A stretch of DNA of 64,000 bases from UBA2705 sp963977105 (GTDB taxonomy: Bacteria; Pseudomonadota; Alphaproteobacteria; Micavibrionales; Micavibrionaceae): NCBI GenBank assembly GCA_963977105.1, contig CAXBNI010000001.1, positions 930,001-994,000 on the forward strand. Reading direction: 5' to 3'. This document shows positions 52,982-61,923 of this stretch, piece after piece (within the stretch, counting starts at the first letter, position 1; the number at the start of each line of letters is the position of its first letter). Under the pieces are notes generated by a model, which had not been told where the DNA came from, made no database searches, and saw only the letters and a program-made list of their open reading frames with translations. The position numbers and the translations under genes were made by a program.

Positions 52982-54784
52982 TTAGTTAGCTTGTCGGCGT
53001 AGGAATGCCGGAATATCAAGCTCATCTTCTGGGTTTTTGGTTGCCGCTGGCGCAGAAGGAGCATCAATGTTTAACTGCCCTTGCTTTGCTGGCCCTTGTG
53101 ACGCAGATGTTTCGTTCAAGTTTACTAGCTCAGCTTCGTCATCACGAAGAACGCCCGTGATTCTTTCAAATAAAGATGGTGAACGTTTCTTCATTGTCGA
53201 TGCCTGCTTATGCGCAGCCGGTACTGGTGGGCGCAATGTAAAACTGGAACCTGTAGAAGTGTTGTTCATTTGCTCTTCTTGAACGTGCTGCGAGTGAGCA
53301 TCATCTAACTGTGGGCTAAACGATGTTGACGCTTGCTCAACCTGTTGAGACGTTGCGATTTCGGGCTGCTCAGCCATGCTTGCCGTCTGATACTGATACT
53401 CAGGCAAGTCTTCTTTATTGACCTGCATTGGCATTGGCGGGATAAACGTGCTGCCCATACGCTCAGCGCGCGGTACAGAATTATTTCCACCAAGAGCCGC
53501 TGCGACAGAAGGCGCATCTGAAGCCTGCATAACTGACGCTGTTTGGTCAAACACATCGCCCTGTCTTGATGCCGTTACAGCAGCAGGGTTATATGTAGGA
53601 CGAGACGCAGGCGCCGCTACATAACCAGACATTGGTTGCTGCTGCATTTGAGCTTGTGTTTGCGCTTGAATAGTTGTCTGCGACATGCTGTGCTGCGCGC
53701 GTGCAGGCTCAGATGTTACAGTCTCATCTTTTTTTTCCTCTGACGACATTGTCACTGGCTGCGCGCGGTTTGCACCGATAAGACCTTTACCGCCGCCAAT
53801 AATACGTGATGTTTGCACACCATCAATACCAGTTGCGACTACAGAAACACGCATTTTACCTTCAAGGCTGTCATCAAAGGTAGAACCGAAGATGATATTT
53901 GCATTGGAATCGACTTCTTCGCGAATACGATTACACGCTTCGTCTGCTTCGAATAACGTCATGTCAGAGCCGCCAGTTACGTTAATAATAACGCCGCGTG
54001 CACCTTTCATTGATATATCATCAAGCAGAGGATTGTTAATCGCCGCTTCAGCAGCTTCTGTTGCACGACGCTCGCCTTCAGACTCGCCTGTACCCATCAT
54101 GGCTTTACCCATTTCGTGCATCACGCTTCTGATGTCTGCGAAATCAAGGTTAATCAAACCAGGACGCACCATTAAATCTGTTACGCCGCGTACGCCTGAT
54201 TGCAATACGCCATCAGCCATTTTAAACGCTTCTGCAAATGTTGTTTTTTCATTCGCAATACGGAATAGGTTTTGGTTTGGAATAACAATCAATGTATCGA
54301 CATATTCCTGCATTTCTTCAATGCCCTCTTCCGCCATTCTCATGCGTAGAGTGCCTTCAAAATGGAATGGCTTAGTCACCACACCGACAGTCAGAATACC
54401 TTGGTCACGGGCTGCTTTCGCAATAACAGGCGCTGCGCCTGTACCTGTGCCGCCGCCCATACCAGCCGTAACGAAAACCATGTTCGCGCCGTCAATATAC
54501 TGCAAGACATCTTCGAGAGATTCTTCAGCTGCTGCTTTACCCACGGATGGGTTTGCACCAGCGCCAAGTCCGCCCGTCACTGTACGTCCAAGCTGAACGA
54601 CATGTTCGGCAGCTGAGCCAGCCAAAGCCTGCGAATCTGTATTACAAACTAAGAAATCAACACCATCTAGTTCTGATGTGATCATGTTGTTGACAGCATT
54701 ACCGCCCGCACCACCGACACCGACAACTTTAATTCTTGGCGTTAGTTCAGTTTGTTTTTGGTCTTGAATTCTTACATTGATCAT
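52982..54784 (-). CDS. ftsZ: Cell division GTPase FtsZ
   Basis: 600 residues from the ATG at 54784, with GGAGG seven bases upstream. GTPase domain: IKVVGVGGAGGNAVNNM, tubulin signature GGGTGTG at 110-116; T7 loop region GLINLDFADIRSVM. The linker (about 335-585) is long, Gln/Met/Ala/Pro-rich and disordered, as in alphaproteobacteria; the conserved C-terminal peptide DELDIPAFLRRQAN (last 14 residues) binds FtsA and other partners. It forms the division ring. It is the last gene of the dcw cluster, with its own 315-base control region. Confidence 0.97.
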   Translation of the reverse strand: MINVRIQDQKQTELTPRIKVVGVGGAGGNAVNNMITSELDGVDFLVCNTDSQALAGSAAEHVVQLGRTVTGGLGAGANPSVGKAAAEESLEDVLQYIDGANMVFVTAGMGGGTGTGAAPVIAKAARDQGILTVGVVTKPFHFEGTLRMRMAEEGIEEMQEYVDTLIVIPNQNLFRIANEKTTFAEAFKMADGVLQSGVRGVTDLMVRPGLINLDFADIRSVMHEMGKAMMGTGESEGERRATEAAEAAINNPLLDDISMKGARGVIINVTGGSDMTLFEADEACNRIREEVDSNANIIFGSTFDDSLEGKMRVSVVATGIDGVQTSRIIGGGKGLIGANRAQPVTMSSEEKKDETVTSEPARAQHSMSQTTIQAQTQAQMQQQPMSGYVAAPASRPTYNPAAVTASRQGDVFDQTASVMQASDAPSVAAALGGNNSVPRAERMGSTFIPPMPMQVNKEDLPEYQYQTASMAEQPEIATSQQVEQASTSFSPQLDDAHSQHVQEEQMNNTSTGSSFTLRPPVPAAHKQASTMKKRSPSLFERITGVLRDDEAELVNLNETSASQGPAKQGQLNIDAPSAPAATKNPEDELDIPAFLRRQAN

Positions 54785-55099
54785 GCGGGTATCCTCCGTA
54801 GCACGACTGAAACTTATACACAGTGTCTTTTGCTTTATGCACAAGCTTATCCACAAGGTGGCACTTCGCACATAACGTAAAACATTCTAATTTTTATACC
54901 TAATAAAGAACAAGAGAACCCCTGTACTCACTCGGCGCGATTCGTGAATCACATTTATATGTTACCCTCTGGGAATCATGCGAAGCAAGGGTTTGTGAAG
55001 TTTGTTCTGTGGATAAGTGGATAACGTTACCCACATACTGCACTTTTATTTTGTAAATTGATTTTTACGGACAGAAATGGGCATCAACACAGCGAAGGG
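54785..55099 (-). promoter_or_regulatory. ftsZ upstream control region with DnaA boxes and GANTC sites
   Basis: 315 bases between ftsA and ftsZ without a gene. Perfect DnaA boxes TTATCCACA at 54847-54855 (plus strand) and 55008-55016 (minus strand), plus one-mismatch boxes at 54814-54822, 55016-55024 and 55027-55035. Three GANTC sites, the target of the CcrM methylase, lie at 54939-54943, 54946-54950 and 54973-54977. In Caulobacter both DnaA and CcrM methylation are known to promote ftsZ transcription. No clear -35/-10 pair was found by eye. Confidence 0.65.
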
Positions 55100-56374
55100 C
55101 TACCAGTTTTCTTGTAGCCAGACTTTGGTTTTCTGCCAAAGCGAGCGCGTATCACCACACTCCATAATCTCCGCCGGCATCTCATTTGAGTGCCTTCCCA
55201 AATAAGTAAATAGCCCCGCAACAGTTGCAAATGCGGGGGAGTTCATCTCTTTAGGTAGCGCGGATACACCAATAGGTTTCCCTAAACGAACCTGTTTATC
55301 GAGGACATAATGCGCCAAATCACGACAGCCCGCCATTTGCGAAGCGCCACCGACCAAAACAACGCGCCGACCAATCGCTTCCGTGACCCCGTTATCCATC
55401 AGCTTTGCGCGCAGCTGTTCAAATATTTCTTCCATACGCGGCTGAATAATACCAACCAAAACAGAGCGCGGAATATGATGCGGGTGAGCTTCATTATTAT
55501 CACCGATCTGCATCACTTCAATCATGTCATGAGTATCTGATGATGTAGACATTGCATTGCCATAGAGGTTTTTTAAACGCTCCGCCTCAGCAAAGCTTGT
55601 GGTCAGGCCCTGTGCGATATCATTCGTCACATGCGCGCCGCCAAGGGGAACATAATCCGTCAGCAACATACGCCCCGCTTGAAACACACTAAAGCTTGTA
55701 ACGCCCGCGCCTATATCAATCACAATGCAGCCCAAATCTTTTTCATCATCAACTAGGCAAGCAAGGCCACTTGCATAAGAATCAACGCAGAGCGCTGAAA
55801 TATCTAGATGCGAGCGCTTAATTGCCGCTGCCAAGTTACGCACCCCTGAGGTATTACCCATGACAATGTGGATGTTCATGTTCAGCTCATCCCCTGACAT
55901 GCCGACAGGGTCACTAATACCGCCCTGTCCATCAAGCCAGTAAGCCGCAGGTATCGTATGAATCAGTTCAGCGTCCTGCGTTTCTAGGATCTGATGCTGC
56001 GCTTTGACGAGGCCGCGATCAATATCCTTTTTCGTGATGTTATCACCGCGCACATCGACAGTGGCTTCAATAAATGATGAATGCGCATGACACGCAGATA
56101 CGCTGACAACGACATCACGCAGCGGATACCCTTTAAGTTTTTCCGCTGCCATGTTTTCAGCCATATGCACAGCTTCACGTATCGCATTTTCTGCCGACGT
56201 CAAATTTGTTATTGCGCCATTTTTAACGCCTTCTGAGGAGCGAAAACCATGGCCCATAATTTCAATATGACCAAACTCGTCCTGCACCTGCCCCAAAAGG
56301 CAGACAACCTTGCTTGAGCCAACATCTACAGCGGCGACAGCAGAGCCCTTCGTTAAAAATGTTTTTTGTTGCAT
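55100..56374 (-). CDS. ftsA: Cell division protein FtsA
   Basis: 424 residues. Actin-fold ATPase with VAAVDVGSSKVVCLLGQV (phosphate 1), CIVIDIGAGVTSFSVFQAG (phosphate 2) and RVVLVGGASQMAGCRDLA (adenosine motif). The C-terminal amphipathic helix (SLWQKTKVWLQENW) attaches it to the membrane. It tethers FtsZ to the membrane and recruits later division proteins. It lies between ftsQ and ftsZ, in standard order. No strong ribosome site is seen near the ATG. Confidence 0.96.
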   Translation of the reverse strand: MQQKTFLTKGSAVAAVDVGSSKVVCLLGQVQDEFGHIEIMGHGFRSSEGVKNGAITNLTSAENAIREAVHMAENMAAEKLKGYPLRDVVVSVSACHAHSSFIEATVDVRGDNITKKDIDRGLVKAQHQILETQDAELIHTIPAAYWLDGQGGISDPVGMSGDELNMNIHIVMGNTSGVRNLAAAIKRSHLDISALCVDSYASGLACLVDDEKDLGCIVIDIGAGVTSFSVFQAGRMLLTDYVPLGGAHVTNDIAQGLTTSFAEAERLKNLYGNAMSTSSDTHDMIEVMQIGDNNEAHPHHIPRSVLVGIIQPRMEEIFEQLRAKLMDNGVTEAIGRRVVLVGGASQMAGCRDLAHYVLDKQVRLGKPIGVSALPKEMNSPAFATVAGLFTYLGRHSNEMPAEIMECGDTRSLWQKTKVWLQENW

Positions 56375-56425
56375 GTTAAGTGTTACGCGTCTGTTAAAGG
56401 CCGAGGCCTTGTTAATATTAAATAC

Positions 56426-57289
56426 CTATATGGGGGCGCCTGAGCCAGAAATGTAGTCATAGCTTTTATTCGCCGCCCCTGGATACGCCTTTATAATCAA
56501 GCGGTCTGACTGACGAATGTCTATGTTTTTAATTTTCTTATCCAGAACTTCGTCTTTTTCTTGCGCCCGAACCAAGCGCTGCAAAGCAAGCGCTACGTTG
56601 TCTTCTGGCAAGTTCACAATTATTTTATTGTTTAATTTCAAATCCCAACGGCGTTTACCCACGAAAACCGCTTGGTCTAAGCGTTCGTATACTTTAGGCA
56701 CCGCAGTCACGATTTTTAAAAAAGCACCAATATTTTCGGGGGCGTTCTCGCCGTGTATGATCAGCAACGATTCAAAACGTTCTAAATTCTGCGTGGTGAT
56801 TCTATACCCCGCATCATCGACAACAACAAGCCGCCCCTCATTCATCCACAGCGCCGCAGGTTGACGCTCTTGCAGGGTAATGTGCAGGCTGTCTGGAAAT
56901 ACGCGCTTCACGCTCACATTCTTGACCCATGAAATACCGCTTAATGCTTCGTGAATTTGGTGCGGCTTTACTTTGAATAACGGCATATTTTTTTCGGCAT
57001 TTATCAGCGCCATCAACAAATCAGGGTCAGCATATTCACGCCCCTCAACAAATATGTTTTGTAAACGAAACCCTGCCTTGGCCGAGGCCTCAACAAAAGC
57101 GCCCTCGGCAACATTCTGCGTTTTACCTATGCCACCGCTCAGCGCGAACCACGCACCGGCACAAAGAACAATCATTAAAGCAAAGAAACGCAGGCCTATA
57201 CGCTGAAAGCGTGCAGCAATAATCTTTAGCCTGCTTTTTGATCCACGGCTTTTGAGGCGGGCTTGTCGTGTTTTTGTTTGTCGTAACAT
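56426..57289 (-). CDS. ftsQ: Cell division protein FtsQ
   Basis: 287 residues. Basic cytoplasmic N-terminus (RQTKTRQARLKSRGSKSRLK), one membrane helix (about 34-55, FFALMIVLCAGAWFALSG), a POTRA domain (FRLQNIFVEGREYADPDLL ... VKNVSVKRVFPDSLHITLQERQPAALW) and a beta domain ending VLDKKIKNIDIRQSDRLIIKAY. It is a bitopic scaffold of the divisome. Its first 64 bases overlap the end of ddl, an unusually long overlap, though the ATG at 57289 gives a sensible basic leader. Confidence 0.92.
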   Translation of the reverse strand: MLRQTKTRQARLKSRGSKSRLKIIAARFQRIGLRFFALMIVLCAGAWFALSGGIGKTQNVAEGAFVEASAKAGFRLQNIFVEGREYADPDLLMALINAEKNMPLFKVKPHQIHEALSGISWVKNVSVKRVFPDSLHITLQERQPAALWMNEGRLVVVDDAGYRITTQNLERFESLLIIHGENAPENIGAFLKIVTAVPKVYERLDQAVFVGKRRWDLKLNNKIIVNLPEDNVALALQRLVRAQEKDEVLDKKIKNIDIRQSDRLIIKAYPGAANKSYDYISGSGAPI

Positions 57290-58224
57290 AAAGCGTCTTC
57301 AATTAGATGTGAACAAAGCTCCGCGAATGTGGAGCCATTGGCAATGACCTGAGAAGGGCCAATAGATTCAGCTGTTAGACCAGGCTGAGTATTGATCTCT
57401 AGCAAGTATAACCCATCTATGCCCTGCTTGTCATTAAATCTAAAGTCGCATCTGGCAATGCCGCGACAACCTAGCTTATTATACAGCGCTTCGGACTGCG
57501 CCATTGCTGCCTTATAAACGCCATCAGCAACCTGTGCAGGGAACTCATAAACAGTATCTTGGTCAACATATTTGGCCTGATAATCAAAGAAATCCTGCTG
57601 TGCGATAATCCGCGTTACACCTTGCGCCTTGCCATCCAAAACCGCAACGGTTAATTCTTGCCCCGGAATATAAGCCTCAATCATCACATCGTTTTCAAAA
57701 GGCCATTCTTTTTGAATCGCCGGCAAAAGATTCGCGCCATCGCTGCCGATCAAATAAATACCAACGCTAGAACCTTCATCTTTTGGCTTAATCACATATG
57801 GCGGTTTAATCACATTTTGGGTCGTAATCTCGTCCTTGCTGACCAATACTTCATCGGCGACATTAATGCCGATAGCCTTCGCAATTGTTTTTGTCAGGGG
57901 TTTATCCATAGCCACGGCAGATGCCTTTACCCCTGAATGGGTATAAGGCAGTTTCAGCATATCAAGTACAGCCTGTATCGTGCCGTCTTCGCCGCCTTTA
58001 CCGTATAAATTATTAAACACAACATCAGGGGCAATGTTTTCAAGCTCTACCGTCAACTTAGAAAGGTTATCTGTAACATCAATAAGGTGGACATCGTAAC
58101 CAGCCTCAATAAGCGCCTGTTCAACGGCCTTACCTTTGGTTAGCGACACCATGCGCTCAACAGACCAGCCACCGAGTAATAAAGCCACTTTTATTTGCGC
58201 GTTTTTTGCATTATCCATCATCAT
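57226..58224 (-). CDS. ddl: D-alanine--D-alanine ligase
   Basis: 332 residues. ATP-grasp enzyme making the D-Ala-D-Ala end of peptidoglycan precursors. Motifs: VALLLGGWSVERMVSLTKGKAV, NLYGKGGEDGTIQAVLDMLKLPYTHSG, KPKDEGSSVGIYL and ARCDFRFNDKQGIDGLYLLEINTQPGLT. Three ATGs stand in tandem at 58224, 58221 and 58218; GGGATGG best suits the third. The C-terminal extension (YDKQKHDKPASKAVDQKAG) is Lys-rich and is coded in the part overlapping ftsQ. Confidence 0.95.
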   Translation of the reverse strand: MMMDNAKNAQIKVALLLGGWSVERMVSLTKGKAVEQALIEAGYDVHLIDVTDNLSKLTVELENIAPDVVFNNLYGKGGEDGTIQAVLDMLKLPYTHSGVKASAVAMDKPLTKTIAKAIGINVADEVLVSKDEITTQNVIKPPYVIKPKDEGSSVGIYLIGSDGANLLPAIQKEWPFENDVMIEAYIPGQELTVAVLDGKAQGVTRIIAQQDFFDYQAKYVDQDTVYEFPAQVADGVYKAAMAQSEALYNKLGCRGIARCDFRFNDKQGIDGLYLLEINTQPGLTAESIGPSQVIANGSTFAELCSHLIEDALCYDKQKHDKPASKAVDQKAG

Positions 58225-58287
58225 CCATCCCGTAATTAACTGAGATTAATTATAAGCAGATGGCGCAGATACGCAAAGCAACACTGC

Positions 58288-59274
58288 TTAATCGATCCAG
58301 TTATCCAGAGGAGCCTGCCCCTCACCATAGCGCCCGATGCGGCGGATTTCCCAGCGTAGGGTAATGCCCAATTTTTCAAACACACGGCGGCGCATTTCTT
58401 CGCCGAGACATTCTAGGTCAAAGGCACTTGCATCGCCTGCGTTAATCATAAAATTACAATGTTTCTCTGACATTTGCGCGCCGCCAATGGCAAATCCGCG
58501 CCCGTCAACGGCGTCTATCAAGCGCCACGCGCCCCATGAAGGATCAAGCCCTGCGGCCTGCAGATCAGCGGCGCTCGGGTTCGCAAATGTAGAGCCTCCC
58601 GTTTTTTCTTTAATCGGCTGCGACGCCTCACGCCTGGTGCGAATATTCGCGATTTCGGCTTTAATAATTTCAGGGTCACCTGCAGTGGCGTTAAAAACAG
58701 CTTCGACAAAAATCAGCTGTTTATCAGGCGCAGAATGGCGGTATGTATAGCGCATATCATCAACGGATAATTCATGCATATTCCCATCTCGGTCAATGCC
58801 GCGCAGACATTCAAGGCAATCCACAACTTCACGACCATATGCGCCCGCATTCATTTTTAATGCGCCGCCAATAGTGCCGGGTATACCGCTTAAAAATGAC
58901 AATCCAGAGAGGCCTAATTGCGCCGCTTTCTGCGCGACATTCATATCTAAGGCCAATGCCCCGCAGCGTAGTTTATCTGCGCCCTCACGTTCAACATAAT
59001 TAAACTCACGATTTAACTTTACGGTCACGCCTGAAACGCCGCCGTCACGGATGATTGTGTTTGATGCCACGCCAAAAATATGTAAAGGTAAGTCAGAGGG
59101 ATAAGTTTTTAGGAAACGCTGTAAATCTGCGCTATCTTCTGGGCAGACCATCACATCAGCGCTGCCGCCTGTTTTAAACCAGCCCTTCGCTCCGAGCGCA
59201 GCATCAAAACGGTAGCTGCCTTTAATTTCTGGCAGATCGCAAGATTCAAGTGGCGCGTTTATTGGCGGATTCAT
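58288..59274 (-). CDS. murB: UDP-N-acetylenolpyruvoylglucosamine reductase
   Basis: 328 residues plus stop, from the ATG at 59274 that overlaps the murC stop (ATGA). FAD-binding core: GWFKTGGSADVMVCPED, FGVASNTIIRDGGVSGV, LSGLSFLSGIPGTIGGALKMNAGAYG; substrate residues in EKTGGSTFANP and GGAQMSEKHCNFMINAGDASA. It reduces the enolpyruvyl group to make UDP-MurNAc. The overall form is the type I/II short version used in alphaproteobacteria. ddl follows after 63 bases. Confidence 0.95.
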   Translation of the reverse strand: MNPPINAPLESCDLPEIKGSYRFDAALGAKGWFKTGGSADVMVCPEDSADLQRFLKTYPSDLPLHIFGVASNTIIRDGGVSGVTVKLNREFNYVEREGADKLRCGALALDMNVAQKAAQLGLSGLSFLSGIPGTIGGALKMNAGAYGREVVDCLECLRGIDRDGNMHELSVDDMRYTYRHSAPDKQLIFVEAVFNATAGDPEIIKAEIANIRTRREASQPIKEKTGGSTFANPSAADLQAAGLDPSWGAWRLIDAVDGRGFAIGGAQMSEKHCNFMINAGDASAFDLECLGEEMRRRVFEKLGITLRWEIRRIGRYGEGQAPLDNWID

Positions 59275-60731
59275 GCGACATTCTTTCCAGATTTTTTGTG
59301 CAGTTTTTCTAATTCTGCGGGCAGTGCGTTTGCCCATTTTGTGATGCTACCCGCACCAAGGCAGACCACTAAATCATTTGGCTGCGCATGCTCATGCACC
59401 ATTGCAGCAAGGACGTCCTCATTATCAAGAATATGCACGCCGCGATGCCCGTGGGCGATCAGCCCTTCAGCAAAGTGCTCTTTGTCAATACCGTCAATCG
59501 GCTGCTCACCCGCTGCGTGGACATCGGCGACGAAGACCATATCCGCGTCATGAAAACATTTACAAAACGCATCAAACAAATCATTTAAGCGTGAATATCT
59601 GTGTGGCTGCACCACCGCAATAATGCGGCCTTGGTTTTCCTGCACAACCTGACGCGCCGCTTTTAAGACGGCCGTGATCTCCACTGGGTGGTGACCATAA
59701 TCATCAATAATGCTGATGCCGTTCACTTCGCCCACCTTGGTGAAGCGGCGCTTCACGCCGGCAAAGCGCGCTAAGGCTTGGCGCATATCTTCGGGCGCGA
59801 GGCCAAGTTCATAACCGATGGTGAGCGCCGCGAGCGCATTTTGTAAATTATGACGCCCCGGCATAGGAAGGAAGACATTTTCAATGACAGTGTCTTCATC
59901 TTGGTCAGTCAACCAGCCTGCGAAAGTGACGCTACAATAGCTGCCTTCGGCCTTGGCGAGAATATTATCGGCGCGGATATCAGCCTGCGGATTAAAGCCG
60001 TAAGTCAAAATACGGCGGTCAGTCGTTGCCGCGATTAAAGACTGCACTTCTGGGTGATCAAGGCACAACACGGCAAAGCCATAAAAAGGAATATTTTCGA
60101 CAAAGCACGAGAACGCTTTGCGCATATTCTCAAAAGCGCCGTAATGTTCCATATGTTCAGGGTCTATATTTGTAACAACCGCAACCCGCGCAGGAAGGCG
60201 CGTGAAAGAGCCGTCACTTTCATCAGCCTCAACCACCATCCAGTCACCCTGCCCCATGCGGGTATTTGTCCCGTATGAATTGACGATGCCGCCATTGATA
60301 ACGGTCGGGTCTAGGCCACATTCTTCTAACAAAGTGCCGACTAATGATGTTGTCGTGGTTTTGCCATGCGTACCGCCAATAGCGATGGATGATTTGAAGC
60401 GCATCAGTTCCGCCAGCATATCAGCGCGGCGCACTACAGGGACTTTTTGCGCACGAGCTTCGATAAGTTCGGGGTTATCATTCGGCACGGCCGATGAAAT
60501 AATCACGGCGGCAGGGCGCAGGCCATCTGTATAAATATGCGGTGCGTCATGGCCAATATTGACGGTAATATTTTTGGCCTGTAAGCGCTCCACATTTGGG
60601 CTTAATGCCATGTCTGACCCTTGGACGCTATAGCCCATTGAATGCAGCACTTCTGCAATGCCCGACATACCAATGCCGCCAATGCCTATGAAATGTAAAA
60701 CTCCAATAGTGCCGATACTATCAAGACGCAT
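59271..60731 (-). CDS. murC: UDP-N-acetylmuramate--L-alanine ligase
   Basis: 486 residues. Mur ligase with Rossmann N-terminus LHFIGIGGIGMSGIAEVL and ATP loop GGTHGKTTTTSLVGTLLEE; further motifs VVEADESDGSF, NIDPEHMEHYG, MPGRHNLQNALAA and DDYGHHPVEI. It adds the first L-Ala of the stem peptide. All catalytic elements are present. It overlaps murB by four bases and lies 100 bases after murG. Confidence 0.97.
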   Translation of the reverse strand: MRLDSIGTIGVLHFIGIGGIGMSGIAEVLHSMGYSVQGSDMALSPNVERLQAKNITVNIGHDAPHIYTDGLRPAAVIISSAVPNDNPELIEARAQKVPVVRRADMLAELMRFKSSIAIGGTHGKTTTTSLVGTLLEECGLDPTVINGGIVNSYGTNTRMGQGDWMVVEADESDGSFTRLPARVAVVTNIDPEHMEHYGAFENMRKAFSCFVENIPFYGFAVLCLDHPEVQSLIAATTDRRILTYGFNPQADIRADNILAKAEGSYCSVTFAGWLTDQDEDTVIENVFLPMPGRHNLQNALAALTIGYELGLAPEDMRQALARFAGVKRRFTKVGEVNGISIIDDYGHHPVEITAVLKAARQVVQENQGRIIAVVQPHRYSRLNDLFDAFCKCFHDADMVFVADVHAAGEQPIDGIDKEHFAEGLIAHGHRGVHILDNEDVLAAMVHEHAQPNDLVVCLGAGSITKWANALPAELEKLHKKSGKNVA

Positions 60732-60831
60732 AAACGCTTACCTTTTCTTATATGTTAAGAAACAAGGTATAAACGAGGCTGATTAGAAAATAAAGCCTTT
60801 AATGCCGTGGCCTAAGGAGTGATGTGAAGAA

Positions 60832-61920
60832 CTATTCCCAGCCACGCGCCAATGCCACAACCAAATTACCAAGGCGGCGCCCAGCATCCGGTTTCGCGCA
60901 GCCTTGCGCTGCCTCTGCTGCTTTGAACAAAACTTGAGGGGTCTGCAAAAATGTTTCGAGGCGTGCGCTTAAAGCATCCGCGGTAAATCCGCTTTCAACC
61001 ATCACCCATGCACCGCCTTTTTTGGCGACAGCTTCTGCATTAATTTTCTGCTGGTCATCAGCATGATGAGGATAAGGCACATAAATCGCGGGGCGCCCTG
61101 CCGTAGACACCTCTGACACTGTACTCGCGCCCGCGCGAGCAATCACTAAATGCGCTTTTTGAAGTTGCGCCGGTACATTATTAAAGAACACATCAATTTC
61201 CGCGGATATGCCTGCATCTTTATACTTCGCCATTAAATGCTGCTTATCCTCTTCGCGGCACTGCTGCACCACATTGATCCGGTTGCGGTAAACATCAGGT
61301 AATTGCGCTAATGCCGCAGGGACAACTTTAGACAAAACCGTCGCGCCGAGCGACCCCCCCATCACGAATATATTAAATGCGCCATCTGTTTGCACATCAG
61401 GGTATGGCTCAGTAAACAAATCCGCCACGCCTTTACGCACGGGGTTCCCCGTAACAACGGCACGGATTTTATCTTCACTATCTAAGCCGATAGAATCCTC
61501 ATGTGAAAGTGCTATGCGCTCCGCGCGGGCTGATAAAAGCACATTGGCTTTACCCAAAATCGCGTTTTGTTCATGGATAATCGTCGGGATTTTCATGCGT
61601 TGCGCCGCATAAACTGCAGGTACAGATGGATAGCCACCAAAGCCAATAACAATTTCTGGTTTTAACTTCGTCAACAAAGCTTTTGCCTGCATATAACCAA
61701 GCCCCATAGACACGCAGCCTTTAAGCTTGCCTGCTACCCCGCCAGACCATGCGCTTGATTTTAAAACATGAACATCAACACCAACGAAGGAATCTTTATA
61801 CTTCAGCGCGCGTAAATCTGTCGCCAACGCGACTTCAAAGCCGCGAGACTTTAAATCTTCCGCCAAAGCGGCTGCAGGAAAAATGTGACCGCCAGTACCA
61901 CCAGCACTTAATAAAATCAT
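60832..61920 (-). CDS. murG: Lipid II synthase MurG
   Basis: 362 residues. GT28 glycosyltransferase that adds GlcNAc to lipid I at the inner face of the membrane. Motifs: LSAGGTGGHIFPAAALAEDL (G loop 1), IVIGFGGYPSVPAVYAAQ, IIHEQNAILGKANVLL, FVMGGSLGATVLSKVVP and VIARAGASTVSEVSTAGRPAIYVP. The gene starts three bases after ftsW and is in the same transcript. Confidence 0.96.
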   Translation of the reverse strand: MILLSAGGTGGHIFPAAALAEDLKSRGFEVALATDLRALKYKDSFVGVDVHVLKSSAWSGGVAGKLKGCVSMGLGYMQAKALLTKLKPEIVIGFGGYPSVPAVYAAQRMKIPTIIHEQNAILGKANVLLSARAERIALSHEDSIGLDSEDKIRAVVTGNPVRKGVADLFTEPYPDVQTDGAFNIFVMGGSLGATVLSKVVPAALAQLPDVYRNRINVVQQCREEDKQHLMAKYKDAGISAEIDVFFNNVPAQLQKAHLVIARAGASTVSEVSTAGRPAIYVPYPHHADDQQKINAEAVAKKGGAWVMVESGFTADALSARLETFLQTPQVLFKAAEAAQGCAKPDAGRRLGNLVVALARGWE

Positions 61921-61923
61921 ACG

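Noticed and set aside
53685..54596. 303-codon open frame on the plus strand opposite ftsZ
   Set aside because: It mirrors the FtsZ coding frame, lacks a ribosome site and its translation has no recognisable domain; the ftsZ frame is certain.
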